Source: Bacteroidota bacterium
GTDB taxonomy: Bacteria > Bacteroidota > Bacteroidia > Cytophagales > Cyclobacteriaceae
Assembly (NCBI GenBank): GCA_018266055.1
Contig: JAFDYT010000004.1
Span: 1 to 64,000 of the forward strand
Reading direction: 5' to 3'
DNA: 64,000 bases
Shown here: positions 29,186-37,372 of the stretch, piece after piece
Position numbering within the stretch: position 1 is the stretch's first letter
How the letters are laid out: every line of letters begins with the position of its first letter
Translations under genes and position numbers: made by a program
The notes under the pieces: generated by a model
Seen by the model: the letters and a program-made list of their open reading frames with translations, nothing else
Database searches by the model: none
What the model was told of the DNA's origin: nothing

Positions 29186-29206
29186 TTGGTCACAGACTTG
29201 GTCACA
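29186..29206. repeat. two 9-bp direct repeats near attL
   Basis: ttggtcaca at 29186-29194 and 29198-29206, 12 bases apart (about one helical turn), 55-75 bases inside the presumed element end. The geometry suits arm-type integrase or excisionase binding sites; this is inference. Confidence 0.45.
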
Positions 29207-29323
29207 AGGCCAAATCGATTTTACGCCACACACTTAAAGAACGATTTCTGCTAATAAATATAACTAATTCAAGTCGGACGAGAAAGCAAAATCGTCCAAA
29301 TCGAATCAATGAAAATGGACTGA

Positions 29324-29791
29324 CTACATCAGCCCTTCATCCATCAACGACAAATATCCTTCGGTTGTGACGATGATGTGGTCAAGCACATCTATATCGA
29401 GTAATTTGCCACCTGCCCGCATTCTGTTGCTCAAGTCGATGTCAGCTTTGCTGGCCTGCCTGTTGCCCGAAGGATGATTGTGAGCCATTATCAGACTACA
29501 GGCATTCGCTTTGAGAGCTGCAGCGAAAATTATTTTGGGATCCGCGACTGTACCCGTGTTGCTACCCGTTGAGATGTTTACGATCCCTAATACGCGGTTA
29601 GCACGATTGATGAGCATCACTCTAAATTCCTCCACAAACTCTATTTTCTCATCATCCCAGGTTTGCAGCAGGATGTTGAAAGCATCTTTCGATGAGCAAA
29701 TTTTTGGCCGCTCAGAAGGCTTGACTTTCGTCTTGTAGGAGAGTTGAATCTCAGCGACCTGAATGCGATTTTTTTCTTGTTGGGTTTCCAT
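29324..29791 (-). CDS. radC: RadC-like JAB-domain protein
   Basis: 155 residues with the MPN+/JAMM metal-binding motif: AHNHPSGNRQASKADID, i.e. HxH...S..D, near residues 111-127, plus the upstream glutamate in EFVEEFRVMLINRANRVLG. RadC-like proteins are frequent on mobile elements of Bacteroidota; despite the name a repair role is not proven, and JAB proteins here may be DNA-processing or antirestriction factors. It is the first gene inside the element and lies apart from the tra operon. Residues 1-30 are variable. Confidence 0.92.
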   Translation of the reverse strand: METQQEKNRIQVAEIQLSYKTKVKPSERPKICSSKDAFNILLQTWDDEKIEFVEEFRVMLINRANRVLGIVNISTGSNTGTVADPKIIFAAALKANACSLIMAHNHPSGNRQASKADIDLSNRMRAGGKLLDIDVLDHIIVTTEGYLSLMDEGLM

Positions 29792-30132
29792 AAGCTTGTT
29801 GATTTAATTATGGCACCCATTGGGGTTCGGGAGGAATCAGCGCAAGGAGGAACGGAATAAATGAAGGCAAGGCGGGCGGCACGCGTTTATGCCGTAGTTC
29901 CTTGCCCGCGTATTCCGATCGAACCCTACCTTTGTGACAGAATTAAAAAGACATGGCCCTTCAGGAGAGGACATTTTTATGTGATGGAGAACATACCCAC
30001 ACGACTATTTGTGTAACTCGTGAAAGCCACAACAAGGATGGATCCAAATGCAAGAGACAGCGGAATTTTAGATTTGAAGAACCTAATTGAAGCAGACTTT
30101 CAGTAGAACATCGAACGCTACCATCATTGCTT

Positions 30133-30262
30133 CCCATAAGCCGCCAACGAGCACGGGCGGGAGTCGGGTCAAGGGTGCCGATACAATAAAAAATCAACCA
30201 AACGATCGGCACTCGTCTTGCCCTTGAGGCGACTCCCGCCCGGGGTCACCTTTGCTTATGGG
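30133..30262. repeat. large imperfect inverted repeat
   Basis: Paired blocks from outside in: cccataagc (30133-30141) with gcttatggg (30254-30262); cgggcgggagtcg (30154-30166) with cgactcccgcccg (30230-30242); tcaaggg (30169-30175) with cccttga (30221-30227); gtgccgat (30175-30182) with atcggcac (30205-30212). The order is collinear, so a 130-base cruciform or RNA stem is possible. Confidence 0.75.
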
Positions 30263-30502
30263 GAGAAATGTTTCCATAAAATTCAGGGGCGGGTGAAGCG
30301 AAGGAGGCGGAACGAAGTGAAATGGAGTGGTGCGGCCTTGCGTGGCTGAGCGCAGATGATTGTGGTCAGGTGCGCAGAGTGTGTGCCTGGATGCTGACCC
30401 AATCATGCGCTCCTGTGTGGGGCAGCCGAACCCAACGAAATGGAGCGTAGTGCAGCCGACTGAGGTTCACCGGCCCCGATGATTTTGTTGTGGTTTCGAG
30501 GA

Positions 30503-30632
30503 GCAAGGCATGCGACAGGCTGCGTCACCATAAAATAAAAAATACTGACGCACCTCTGGCAGCACATCTGTGCGCTACCATTCGTCATGATTACACTGGC
30601 GCACTGTTGTGCTGGCTTGTCGCATGCCTTGC
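30503..30632. repeat. perfect 15-bp inverted repeat, 100-base spacer
   Basis: gcaaggcatgcgaca (30503-30517) and tgtcgcatgccttgc (30618-30632), with shorter hairpins such as gcac/gtgc between them. It lies just beyond the end of the tra operon and its terminator. No frame spans it. Confidence 0.7.
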
Positions 30633-30645
30633 AGTTATCTATAAA

Positions 30646-30671
30646 AAGAGCCTGATGATTTTCAGGCTCTT
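30646..30671 (-). terminator. terminator of the tra operon
   Basis: Perfect 10-base arms aagagcctga / tcaggctctt. On the minus strand it begins 10 bases after the stop of the last operon gene (30681) and is followed by TTTT. Confidence 0.88.
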
Positions 30672-30680
30672 CTTACTTTG

Positions 30681-31487
30681 CTAAACGCCCACTCCTCTTT
30701 TTTTCTTTTTCGTTTGTCGGGGCGAGTCGTCATCATCTTCTACTTTGACCGATTCCTTTTTGTCTTTTGACTTGTCTGGCTCCTGCTTGGTCTCCTTGCC
30801 TTGTTTTTCATTTTGCTGGTATTGCCGTTTCATGTTCTGGTCATACACATCCACACTTTTGAATTTAGGGTTTGCTTCGATGTGCATCTTTTGCTCTTGC
30901 CCGTCCTTCATCATGGTGACTGAGGTTGTATTGCCTTTTTCCAATGATCGCATGATTCGCTCCTTCAACTCCGGGTTGTTCAACTCCTTGATAGGATGCT
31001 TCGCCAACACCTTGTCGAGGTCGTAACCATAGCCTTGATGGTACTGGTCGACTTTGAAGTTGTTGTTCTTATCCTTTTCCCCTTCCAAGTCGAGTTTTAC
31101 CCACGCGTTAAAGGGCTGGCCTTCCTTTGTTGTCAAGTCTTTGTTCACACTTCGGCCTGACAAGAGATTGTATGCTTCTTTGGCAGTGATGCCGTGGTTC
31201 TTGGTGATGTAGAAGGTCTGCGTTTTGTCTTTGGTCGGGTCTTCCTCGTTTTTAAGCGTGGCATGATAGCGATTCAAGAAGTACATATCGCCTTGGTCGC
31301 CTTTCCGAAAGTCAATGGTGTAGGTCACCTTTTCGGTTTTGTCTCCGCGCTTAAATTCATTCTCGGTGTTGAGTTTGAAGTCAGCGGGTTGCTTTTCGAT
31401 GTTTGCCTTCAAGTCACCTTCCAGCTTTTCTCCAAAGCCCAGGTACTTGAGGCCATCTCTCAGGAATTCAAAATTTTTGATGTTCAT
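30681..31487 (-). CDS. conserved conjugative-element protein, function unknown
   Basis: 268 residues, soluble, highly charged, no signal peptide. The first 190 residues form a conserved domain recognised from other Bacteroidetes conjugative elements (NFEFLRDGLKYLGFG, TYTIDFRKGDQGDMYFLNRY, GITAKEAYNLLSGRSV, AWVKLDL, MHIEANPKF). The C-terminal 60 residues are a low-complexity Lys/Glu/Asp/Gln tail ending KKKKRGVGV. The same domain appears in DUF3945-like proteins. Last gene of the tra operon, 45 bases after traN. A DNA- or RNA-binding role is possible from the basic tail but not demonstrated. Confidence 0.75.
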   Translation of the reverse strand: MNIKNFEFLRDGLKYLGFGEKLEGDLKANIEKQPADFKLNTENEFKRGDKTEKVTYTIDFRKGDQGDMYFLNRYHATLKNEEDPTKDKTQTFYITKNHGITAKEAYNLLSGRSVNKDLTTKEGQPFNAWVKLDLEGEKDKNNNFKVDQYHQGYGYDLDKVLAKHPIKELNNPELKERIMRSLEKGNTTSVTMMKDGQEQKMHIEANPKFKSVDVYDQNMKRQYQQNEKQGKETKQEPDKSKDKKESVKVEDDDDSPRQTKKKKRGVGV

Positions 31488-31532
31488 AGGATTTTGTATT
31501 TAACGTTTACTTAAAAGTGATTTATGAATACA

Positions 31533-32357
31533 TCAAGGCAGTGCACGTGCCTTGACGAGTGTGCGATTACTGATGGGAAGAGCAAGATGCCGTCCCCCGT
31601 TGTGCTCAAACATTTCTATTACGAGGTGCTTAGCATCTGGTATCGTGAACTTGTCCACGGCAAATACCCAGTCGTTGATGGACTTCCCTTTGATTTCCAC
31701 GGGAGTGGCATTCACAAAAAACGGTTTGACTTCCACCTCTTGAGATGCCGTGCGGTTTACCTTCTTATTGTCACGGATGTAGAAGCGCAGGAAATCAATG
31801 GTATAGTTAATGTTGGACGTGTTTTTCCCACGCAAGTGAAAGAAGATGGTATTGTCCTTGATGAAAATGCTTTTCAACGCCAGTGCTACTTTGTATTTTC
31901 CTGTTTGTTGAAACCGTATCGACTTTCGACTCGACAGAATAAATTCCGCATATCGGTTGAAGTCATCTTCTGTCATTTCGTTTTCAAATACAATCGCCTT
32001 CTCGTTGTCGTTGCCTTGTTCCGCTGGCATCTGGAGGTTTAATGTCTTTGGCTCGTCCACATAGTTGACCGTGAATTGGTGCAAGACCCCATCTGCTGTT
32101 ATTACGGTAAGGCTTGTTTCGGGGAAGCGGACTCGTCCGGCTTTCACTTGCAGCACGTTGCCCATGCCTTTGGCTTTTTGTGCCAGCAAGTCTTTGCTTC
32201 CGCGGTCAACATTCTTGATGATGGTGGGGAAGATGAGGCTGGATGTTTTGTTGAATGTAACCTCCAGCGGATAGGTGCGGATGTTGTCTTGTGCTGTTGC
32301 AACCACTTGTGCGGCTGCGAAAGCGATTGTGAGGAAGACTGATTTATATGGATTCAT
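31533..32357 (-). CDS. traN: conjugative transposon protein TraN
   Basis: 274 residues with a signal peptide (cleavage near ATAQ). The mature part is the TraN/VirB9-like beta-rich protein: YPLEVTFNKTSSLIFPTIIKNVDRGSKDLLAQKA at the start (LEVTFNKTSSLIFP is the family hallmark), then DFLRFYIRDNKKVNRTA and FAVDKFTIPDAKHLVIEMFE. Predicted outer-membrane-associated component of the mating channel. Gap of 51 bases to traM containing a low-complexity tggttt spacer. Confidence 0.92.
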   Translation of the reverse strand: MNPYKSVFLTIAFAAAQVVATAQDNIRTYPLEVTFNKTSSLIFPTIIKNVDRGSKDLLAQKAKGMGNVLQVKAGRVRFPETSLTVITADGVLHQFTVNYVDEPKTLNLQMPAEQGNDNEKAIVFENEMTEDDFNRYAEFILSSRKSIRFQQTGKYKVALALKSIFIKDNTIFFHLRGKNTSNINYTIDFLRFYIRDNKKVNRTASQEVEVKPFFVNATPVEIKGKSINDWVFAVDKFTIPDAKHLVIEMFEHNGGRHLALPISNRTLVKARALP

Positions 32358-32408
32358 AGTATTGCTGATTAGTTTCTGGTTTCTGGATGCTGGTTTATGA
32401 TTTTCAAT

Positions 32409-33704
32409 TTATTGCCGAGCATTCTTGTCCTTCAATAAGACCTGATAGCCAGCCTTTACTGTTACTTTGATGAGTTTCACTTTTTTACTGAAAAGCCCTT
32501 TTGCAGCTTCCACACCTGCCGCTGCGGCCTGTGCACTCAGCGATTGGTCCATCGTCATGAACTGCATACTTTGAATTGCCTGATTGGATGACTGCTTGGC
32601 GGCATCACGTGCGATGGCACCGGGGATGTACAGGCCTTCCATACCATCGAGGTCGTAGGCTGCGAGTGCCACTGGAAACAATGAGTTGTCCACCCGAATG
32701 GAGTTGATGGCGATGGTGAGTCGTTCTTCGTTGATGGCAGCCGTGCCGTAGATGAATTGGTCTTTGGAGATGAGTTGTCCGTTGATAAAAATATCCGATG
32801 TGAGGCGGAGCTTGACGGTCGCGCCTGCCACTAGTTCTTGTGTATCGTGGATGACAGCCGGGATGGCGTTGGCTTCGGCTTGGGCATTTGATTCTTCTTC
32901 CAATCCATAAAAACCATTTCCCGAAAGCGCGATGGTGACAGTCGAATCATTTTGCAATGAGGGTGACGCTGATGAAGGTTCCAGCGTTGTGATTGCACTA
33001 TTGGATGTGGTTAGGCTCACCGGGAAAACTTGTTCTTTGTGCTGAACGCTTTGTTCCCGGATGCGGTCTTTCACGCGCTCGGGGTGTTGGATGTCGAGAA
33101 TCTTGTCAAGTACGTTATTCATCTGCGCCACTTCAGGGTCAGGTTCGTCTGACTTGGCCATCATTTCCATCATGCTTTCCAGTTTGTTGACATCGGCTTT
33201 AAACTGTTCATGTTCTATAGGCGGAACCATGTTCTCCTGTTGTGCTTGCAATTGTGAAACCGGTGATGTGATGGGTGCTTTGTTTAGCTCACGATAAATC
33301 ATTTGCAGTTTTTCGTTCACCTTTACTTCGTTCGGGTCCATGTCATGCGATGCATTCATGGATGGCATGGTTGCGCTTCCGAACAATGGGTCTTTGTCTT
33401 TCTCTTCGAGCACCATCGTGTTGAGTTCGAAGTAGGGGTCGTTTTCTACCGCTTCGAGCAAGTTTGCTGAGTCACGCTGTGAGGCTTCGTAGAGGCTAAA
33501 CTTGTCAGTCTTCTCATCGGGAGAAAAATGGGCGCTGGGGAGTTCGAGGTTGAGACCCGTATGCGTGTTCGCTACGGCTTGTCCGGGTACGGCCTGGCCT
33601 CCACCGAGCGCCCAAAAAATCAGTGTGAGAAAGGGCATGGTGAGCATGGGCAATGCCATTGCCAACTTTCTCTTTTGCAGGAATTGTTGCGAATGTGTTT
33701 TCAT
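32409..33704 (-). CDS. traM: conjugative transposon protein TraM (VirB10-like)
   Basis: 431 residues. An N-terminal cytoplasmic tail and one transmembrane helix (about 15-37, MALPMLTMPFLTLIFWALGG) are followed by a long Pro/Gln/Glu-rich periplasmic linker. The conserved C-terminal domain (about 260-431) has the VirB10/TraM signature VKLRLTSDIFINGQLISKDQFIYGTA and LYIPGAIARDAAKQS. It bridges inner and outer membrane in the type IV secretion channel. Sits 5 bases after the TraL-like gene. Confidence 0.93.
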   Translation of the reverse strand: MKTHSQQFLQKRKLAMALPMLTMPFLTLIFWALGGGQAVPGQAVANTHTGLNLELPSAHFSPDEKTDKFSLYEASQRDSANLLEAVENDPYFELNTMVLEEKDKDPLFGSATMPSMNASHDMDPNEVKVNEKLQMIYRELNKAPITSPVSQLQAQQENMVPPIEHEQFKADVNKLESMMEMMAKSDEPDPEVAQMNNVLDKILDIQHPERVKDRIREQSVQHKEQVFPVSLTTSNSAITTLEPSSASPSLQNDSTVTIALSGNGFYGLEEESNAQAEANAIPAVIHDTQELVAGATVKLRLTSDIFINGQLISKDQFIYGTAAINEERLTIAINSIRVDNSLFPVALAAYDLDGMEGLYIPGAIARDAAKQSSNQAIQSMQFMTMDQSLSAQAAAAGVEAAKGLFSKKVKLIKVTVKAGYQVLLKDKNARQ

Positions 33705-33709
33705 AGTTG

Positions 33710-34213
33710 TTATGGTTTTAATTGTTTGCTCTTGAGTGGCAGAAACTGAAGTTGCTTGTCGTATTCCATAAATTGGTTGTAGGACAACGGCTTCCAGTCT
33801 GGTGACATTTTCCAGCGTTCGTTGCTGTAAGCCGGGTTTTCATTCTTAAAGAAGTTCCCTCTCCTGTCCATCGCCACATAAAAGGCTTCAAACTTTCCAT
33901 TGACTTCTCCCTTCATTTTGCCAAGGGGAATCAGTTCGGTGGTGTCGGGCTTTGTTTGCATCGGTTGTTGTGTCAGTGGCTTGGTCATAGATTCAAATTT
34001 TATTGACGTATCGTTTGATGGCATAAATCCCTGCCTAAGTGAAAGCAGGCAAAAGGCAGCGATGCAGGTGCCAGTGGTGAGCAGTGTTGTTTTCTTTGCT
34101 TGCATCGAAAGGCCGTTGAATGCATTGTTGAGCATGGTCACACCGCTATGGAGTTTTGTGTTGGCCTGCTCTTTCCAACTTGTGGTTCCCGATTTTATGT
34201 CATCCGTTGCCAT
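33710..34213 (-). CDS. TraL-position conjugation protein
   Basis: 167 residues with one transmembrane segment (about 42-60, TLLTTGTCIAAFCLLSL) and a polar domain behind it (GEVNGKFEAFYVAMDRRGNFFK). Position between traK and traM and the single-helix topology match the small TraL-type protein of Bacteroidetes elements, but primary sequence is poorly conserved. Only 3 bases separate it from traK and 5 from traM, so all are one transcript. Annotated by position rather than by motif. Confidence 0.6.
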   Translation of the reverse strand: MATDDIKSGTTSWKEQANTKLHSGVTMLNNAFNGLSMQAKKTTLLTTGTCIAAFCLLSLRQGFMPSNDTSIKFESMTKPLTQQPMQTKPDTTELIPLGKMKGEVNGKFEAFYVAMDRRGNFFKNENPAYSNERWKMSPDWKPLSYNQFMEYDKQLQFLPLKSKQLKP

Positions 34214-34216
34214 GTG

Positions 34217-34834
34217 TTATCTGTTTTCGATTTTCAGGTCTTTGTTTTCGAGGGTATTCCATTTCTCAATCAGGAAGCCGTGTGGATTGTGGTCAGAGCG
34301 GCTGACGTTGCGTAGGTAGCCTTCAGAGATAATGCTTCGCGTGACGATGGAAGACGTACGAATCAGTTTCTGCTTTCCGTGGTAGCGGAAGTAAAAGGGG
34401 TATTGGTTGATTTCGATACGGATGCTATCGGGCGTAATCTCTTGGCTGATGTTGCCGGAGATGACATTGGAATAGTAGCGGCTCTCTTTCAGATTATCGT
34501 ATTGACGCTTTGCAGAAGCATCGGCCAAGTAAAGGGCTTTGGCGATATTCCCTTCAATGACTTTTTCGTCCGGGTCTAATGTGAAGAAGTAGAAATGAAA
34601 CATCTTCACGTGGTCGCGGGCTTCTACGGGTATGTTGTCCTTGCGTTCTGCTGACCATGCTTCGAGGGCTTTGCCGTTGGCGAGGATGTAGATGCGTGCT
34701 TGTGTTTCGCGCACCCACTCAAAACTCTTGTACATCGTGTATCCGCAGATGGCCACACAGGAAAGGATGACGGCAATTGTGAAGAGCCGGATGTGTTTGA
34801 AGGCGGTGTCGATATTTTTAAGTTGGGAAAACAT
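34217..34834 (-). CDS. traK: conjugative transposon protein TraK (VirB8-like)
   Basis: 205 residues: MFSQLKNIDTAFKHIRLFT, one transmembrane helix (17-35), then a periplasmic NTF2-like VirB8 domain with RDHVKMFHFYFFTLDPDE, ALYLADASAKRQYDNLKE and YFRYHGKQKLIRTSSIVTRSI. All blocks are typical of TraK of CTnDOT-like elements. Inner-membrane component that nucleates channel assembly. Its upstream gap (34835-34897) is a low-complexity spacer of ggttgctggttact-type words. Confidence 0.94.
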   Translation of the reverse strand: MFSQLKNIDTAFKHIRLFTIAVILSCVAICGYTMYKSFEWVRETQARIYILANGKALEAWSAERKDNIPVEARDHVKMFHFYFFTLDPDEKVIEGNIAKALYLADASAKRQYDNLKESRYYSNVISGNISQEITPDSIRIEINQYPFYFRYHGKQKLIRTSSIVTRSIISEGYLRNVSRSDHNPHGFLIEKWNTLENKDLKIENR

Positions 34835-34897
34835 GGTGGTTGCTCGTTATTGGTTACTGGTTGCTGGTTTTTAGTTGCTGGTTACTTTATGATACTT

Positions 34898-36082
34898 TCA
34901 AGACTCACCCGATAGTTTTTTGTGCATGTAGTGGTCGGTGCCCATGGTGTTGGCGTTGCTAGATTGTGCGCCCGAGCCACTCATCGCTGCTGCGGATGTC
35001 AGCACCGCTCCCGTTCCTGCGACTACGGCTGTTGTGGCCATGCGCGAACCGCCTGTGAAGAAGTTGGATGCTTTATATAGTAGAGCGTTGCCTCCGCCTG
35101 CATGAACGATATAGCCCGCCACACTAGGCACAGTGAAATACCCGACAATGCCGATGACCAGAAAAATCAGGTAGGCGGTGTCGGTTGCGCTGAAGAACGT
35201 ATCGCCATAACGCAGCACCTGTTGAATGTCCACGCGCAACATGTTCTCCTGAATTTTCCCGATGATGCTGCCGAATATGTTGGCCACGGGCAGCCAGAGG
35301 AAGACGTTGATGTAGCGTGCCAGCCACATGTGCAGTGTGTTTTGAAATCCATCAAATACTGCGAAGCCGAATACCAGTGGACCCAGGATGGCGAGAACAA
35401 TCAGATAGAATGTGCGAAGCGTGTTGATGCACAGGGCGGCCGCCTCAAAAAGTATTTGCAGTACTTCCGACATCCATTGTTTTACCGAGTTGCGGAAATT
35501 GTACGAGGCTTTTGCCATGGCGAACTTGATGTCGTTGCCGATGCCATCCAGCGGACCTTCGCCTGTTCCGTTGGGATGCGTGTACTTGTACCACTTGTCG
35601 CGGTCACCGTCTCCGGAGGGGCCAACGAACATTTGCCATGAAGGTGTTTTTTTGATGGCATCCTCTTTCAACTTTAATAAGTAGGCAATGGCGTTGTTGG
35701 TGCCAGTCACCATGGCGGCTGTTCCCGTGACAGTTGGTTTAAGAATGCCGTTCATGACGGCCAGCACGTAAGGGAACATCATGATGCAAAAGCCCAAGAC
35801 GAAAGGACGCAGTAGTGGATAGAAGTCGATGGGTTCTGCGTTGGCTAGGTGCCGCCATACGCGTGAGCTGATGTACCATAGTGCTGCAAACCCGGCCAAC
35901 CCCCTGCCCACACTGATAAGGCGATAGCATAGCGGTATCATGTCGGTGTATAGTTGGTCGAGTACCGAATGCAGGCTTTGGATTTCGCCTACGAAGGTTT
36001 GAGCGGGTGCGGTGAGTGGTGCAAAGACTAGCATCACGAGTACCCATCCTCTTTTGAAAAAGATATTGTTAGTTCGTGCCAT
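34898..36082 (-). CDS. traJ: conjugative transposon protein TraJ (VirB6-like)
   Basis: 394 residues with a signal peptide (TAPAQT) and about six to seven hydrophobic segments. Family blocks: VGRGLAGFAALWYISSRVWRHLANAEPIDFYPLLRPF, FNTLHMWLARYINVFLWLPVANIFGSIIGKIQ and VGYFTVPSVAGYIVHAGGG. Polytopic inner-membrane protein of the mating pore. The start codon overlaps the end of the upstream TraI-like gene by 14 bases, so translation is coupled. Confidence 0.94.
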   Translation of the reverse strand: MARTNNIFFKRGWVLVMLVFAPLTAPAQTFVGEIQSLHSVLDQLYTDMIPLCYRLISVGRGLAGFAALWYISSRVWRHLANAEPIDFYPLLRPFVLGFCIMMFPYVLAVMNGILKPTVTGTAAMVTGTNNAIAYLLKLKEDAIKKTPSWQMFVGPSGDGDRDKWYKYTHPNGTGEGPLDGIGNDIKFAMAKASYNFRNSVKQWMSEVLQILFEAAALCINTLRTFYLIVLAILGPLVFGFAVFDGFQNTLHMWLARYINVFLWLPVANIFGSIIGKIQENMLRVDIQQVLRYGDTFFSATDTAYLIFLVIGIVGYFTVPSVAGYIVHAGGGNALLYKASNFFTGGSRMATTAVVAGTGAVLTSAAAMSGSGAQSSNANTMGTDHYMHKKLSGES

Positions 36083-36701
36083 ATAATTTCTTTACCGTTT
36101 GCTGGTCGTTGTTGGCGAAGGCACGTTGGATGGCGAGCAGCCGCGTGTCGTTGTTGAAGCCACGCAGGAACACCATGCGGTTTTCCATGTCGTAGAAAAT
36201 GTTGTCGATGGCTCGCATGCGCTCGTCATCGCTCATGCGAAGTTTTGTGGCTGTGATAATCATGGCCAGGTCATCGAGGTTTCTCACGCTCGCCTGAATG
36301 ACAAAGCGGTACACACTTTCGATGTAGAAGATTTCATCGATGGTGAGGTTGGGGTCATTCTTAAAGCGGCCCCAGGCGCGTCTATACTCTTGCATCAAGA
36401 GTTTTTGATATTCGATGATGAAGGGGATGCGTTTGTAGTTTCGCACCGAAGGGTTGACTGCCATCAGGCCATCTAAGAATGCCTGGTGGATGGAGTAGTC
36501 GCCTTCGGCAATTCGTTTGATGGTGGTGTATCCTTTATCCAGGATTTTGTACCCCATGTACATGTTGTCGAGCATTTGCTCCAGCGTTTGGAGTTTCTCC
36601 CAGTTGAGAATGAGTTGTTGCGTTTCGTGCGCCTGTGCCCGCAGACGGTTGGCATACAGGGTTACCGAAACAACTAGTATCAAGAGTGACATTTTTTTCA
36701 T
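36069..36701 (-). CDS. TraI/TerB-like conjugation protein, paralogue 3
   Basis: 210 residues from ATG 36701 (MKKMSLLILV), chosen because it opens a signal peptide; the open frame upstream is inside the previous gene. After cleavage near LRAQA the protein is helical, with GYKILDKGYTTIKRIAEGDYSIHQ, VNPSVRNYKRIPFIIEYQ and DDERMRAIDNIFYDMENRM. The middle resembles TerB tellurite proteins only superficially, and databases often use that label for these conjugation genes. Overlaps traJ by 14 bases. Related to the two genes upstream. Confidence 0.85.
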   Translation of the reverse strand: MKKMSLLILVVSVTLYANRLRAQAHETQQLILNWEKLQTLEQMLDNMYMGYKILDKGYTTIKRIAEGDYSIHQAFLDGLMAVNPSVRNYKRIPFIIEYQKLLMQEYRRAWGRFKNDPNLTIDEIFYIESVYRFVIQASVRNLDDLAMIITATKLRMSDDERMRAIDNIFYDMENRMVFLRGFNNDTRLLAIQRAFANNDQQTVKKLYGTN

Positions 36702-36711
36702 GGTCGTTGCG

Positions 36712-37359
36712 TTACAATTTTTTTCGAAGCTCTGCGTCTCGTTTTTCCTTGCCTCGCATGGCTGCCAGTGCGAGGTTATCGTTTCCAAATGCCCGCACAA
36801 AGGCATACTTGTCGCGCATGTCTGTATGGAGGCGGTCAATTTCTTTCATGCGCTGGTCATCTGTCATCTGTGTGCGTCCATCGCCTATTGTTTCCATCAG
36901 TTGCGCCAACGTCAGGTCGCATGACCTCATCATGTTGGTGTAGCAATAACCGAGGTAGTACAATTCCTCTGCGGTGAAGTTGCCGTCCCGCCTGCACCGG
37001 TCGTTGCTTTGCTTGAAATCGCGAATGATGTAATACTGATAGGCAATGATGTCCGCAACTTTTGCCGAGTTCCTGATGTGTGGGTTGACGTTGTTCAGCG
37101 AACTGAAAAAGTCACGATGCAAGTTGAAGCTGCCGGACTTGATGTTGTCGATGGTGTACAAGCCTCTTTGTACAACCTGGTATCCTTTCTTCAAGTTGTC
37201 CAGATGCACTTTGAGGGCAGCAATCTGACGGGCGAGGTATCTGCGTTGCGTTTTCTTCTGGCTGAACCATTCGTCCCAGTCGGGGAACTGAGCATTGCAA
37301 GAAGTAGGCAGTAGGCAGGAAGCAGTATGCAGGAATAGAATGATGAGGATATTTCTCAT
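36712..37359 (-). CDS. TraI/TerB-like conjugation protein, paralogue 2
   Basis: 215 residues from ATG 37359 (MRNILIILFL). The signal peptide C-region is encoded by a low-complexity DNA run of ctgccta-like words (37296-37335). The mature part shares the pattern GYQVVQRGLYTIDNIKSGSFNLHRDFF, VNPHIRNSAKVADIIAYQYY and DDQRMKEIDRLHTDMRDKYAFVRAF with the gene downstream. Probably a secreted VirB5/TraI-like helical component of the mating system. Gaps of 10 and 13 bases to its neighbours. Confidence 0.85.
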   Translation of the reverse strand: MRNILIILFLHTASCLLPTSCNAQFPDWDEWFSQKKTQRRYLARQIAALKVHLDNLKKGYQVVQRGLYTIDNIKSGSFNLHRDFFSSLNNVNPHIRNSAKVADIIAYQYYIIRDFKQSNDRCRRDGNFTAEELYYLGYCYTNMMRSCDLTLAQLMETIGDGRTQMTDDQRMKEIDRLHTDMRDKYAFVRAFGNDNLALAAMRGKEKRDAELRKKL

Positions 37360-37372
37360 AGTTTGTCTTCGG

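Larger units (their letters stand above)
29792..30645. other. structured GC-rich non-coding region inside the left end of the element
   Basis: About 850 bases without a credible protein: short minus and plus frames (60-83 codons) are low in hydrophobic pattern and end randomly. Three nested inverted repeats are visible: imperfect arms 29822-29853/29897-29927, arms in 30133-30182/30205-30262, and perfect 15-base arms 30503-30517/30618-30632. The first lies in the upstream region of the minus-strand radC. It may encode structured RNA or recombination/replication sites. Confidence 0.55.

Noticed and set aside
30194..30684. Short frames of 60-70 codons in the structured region
   Set aside because: They follow the inverted repeats, have no start context, no hydrophobic or domain pattern, and overlap one another on both strands.
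36069..37359. Tellurite-resistance (TerB) function for the TraI-like paralogues
   Set aside because: Signal peptides and position inside the tra operon show a conjugation role; the TerB resemblance is limited to a helical segment.
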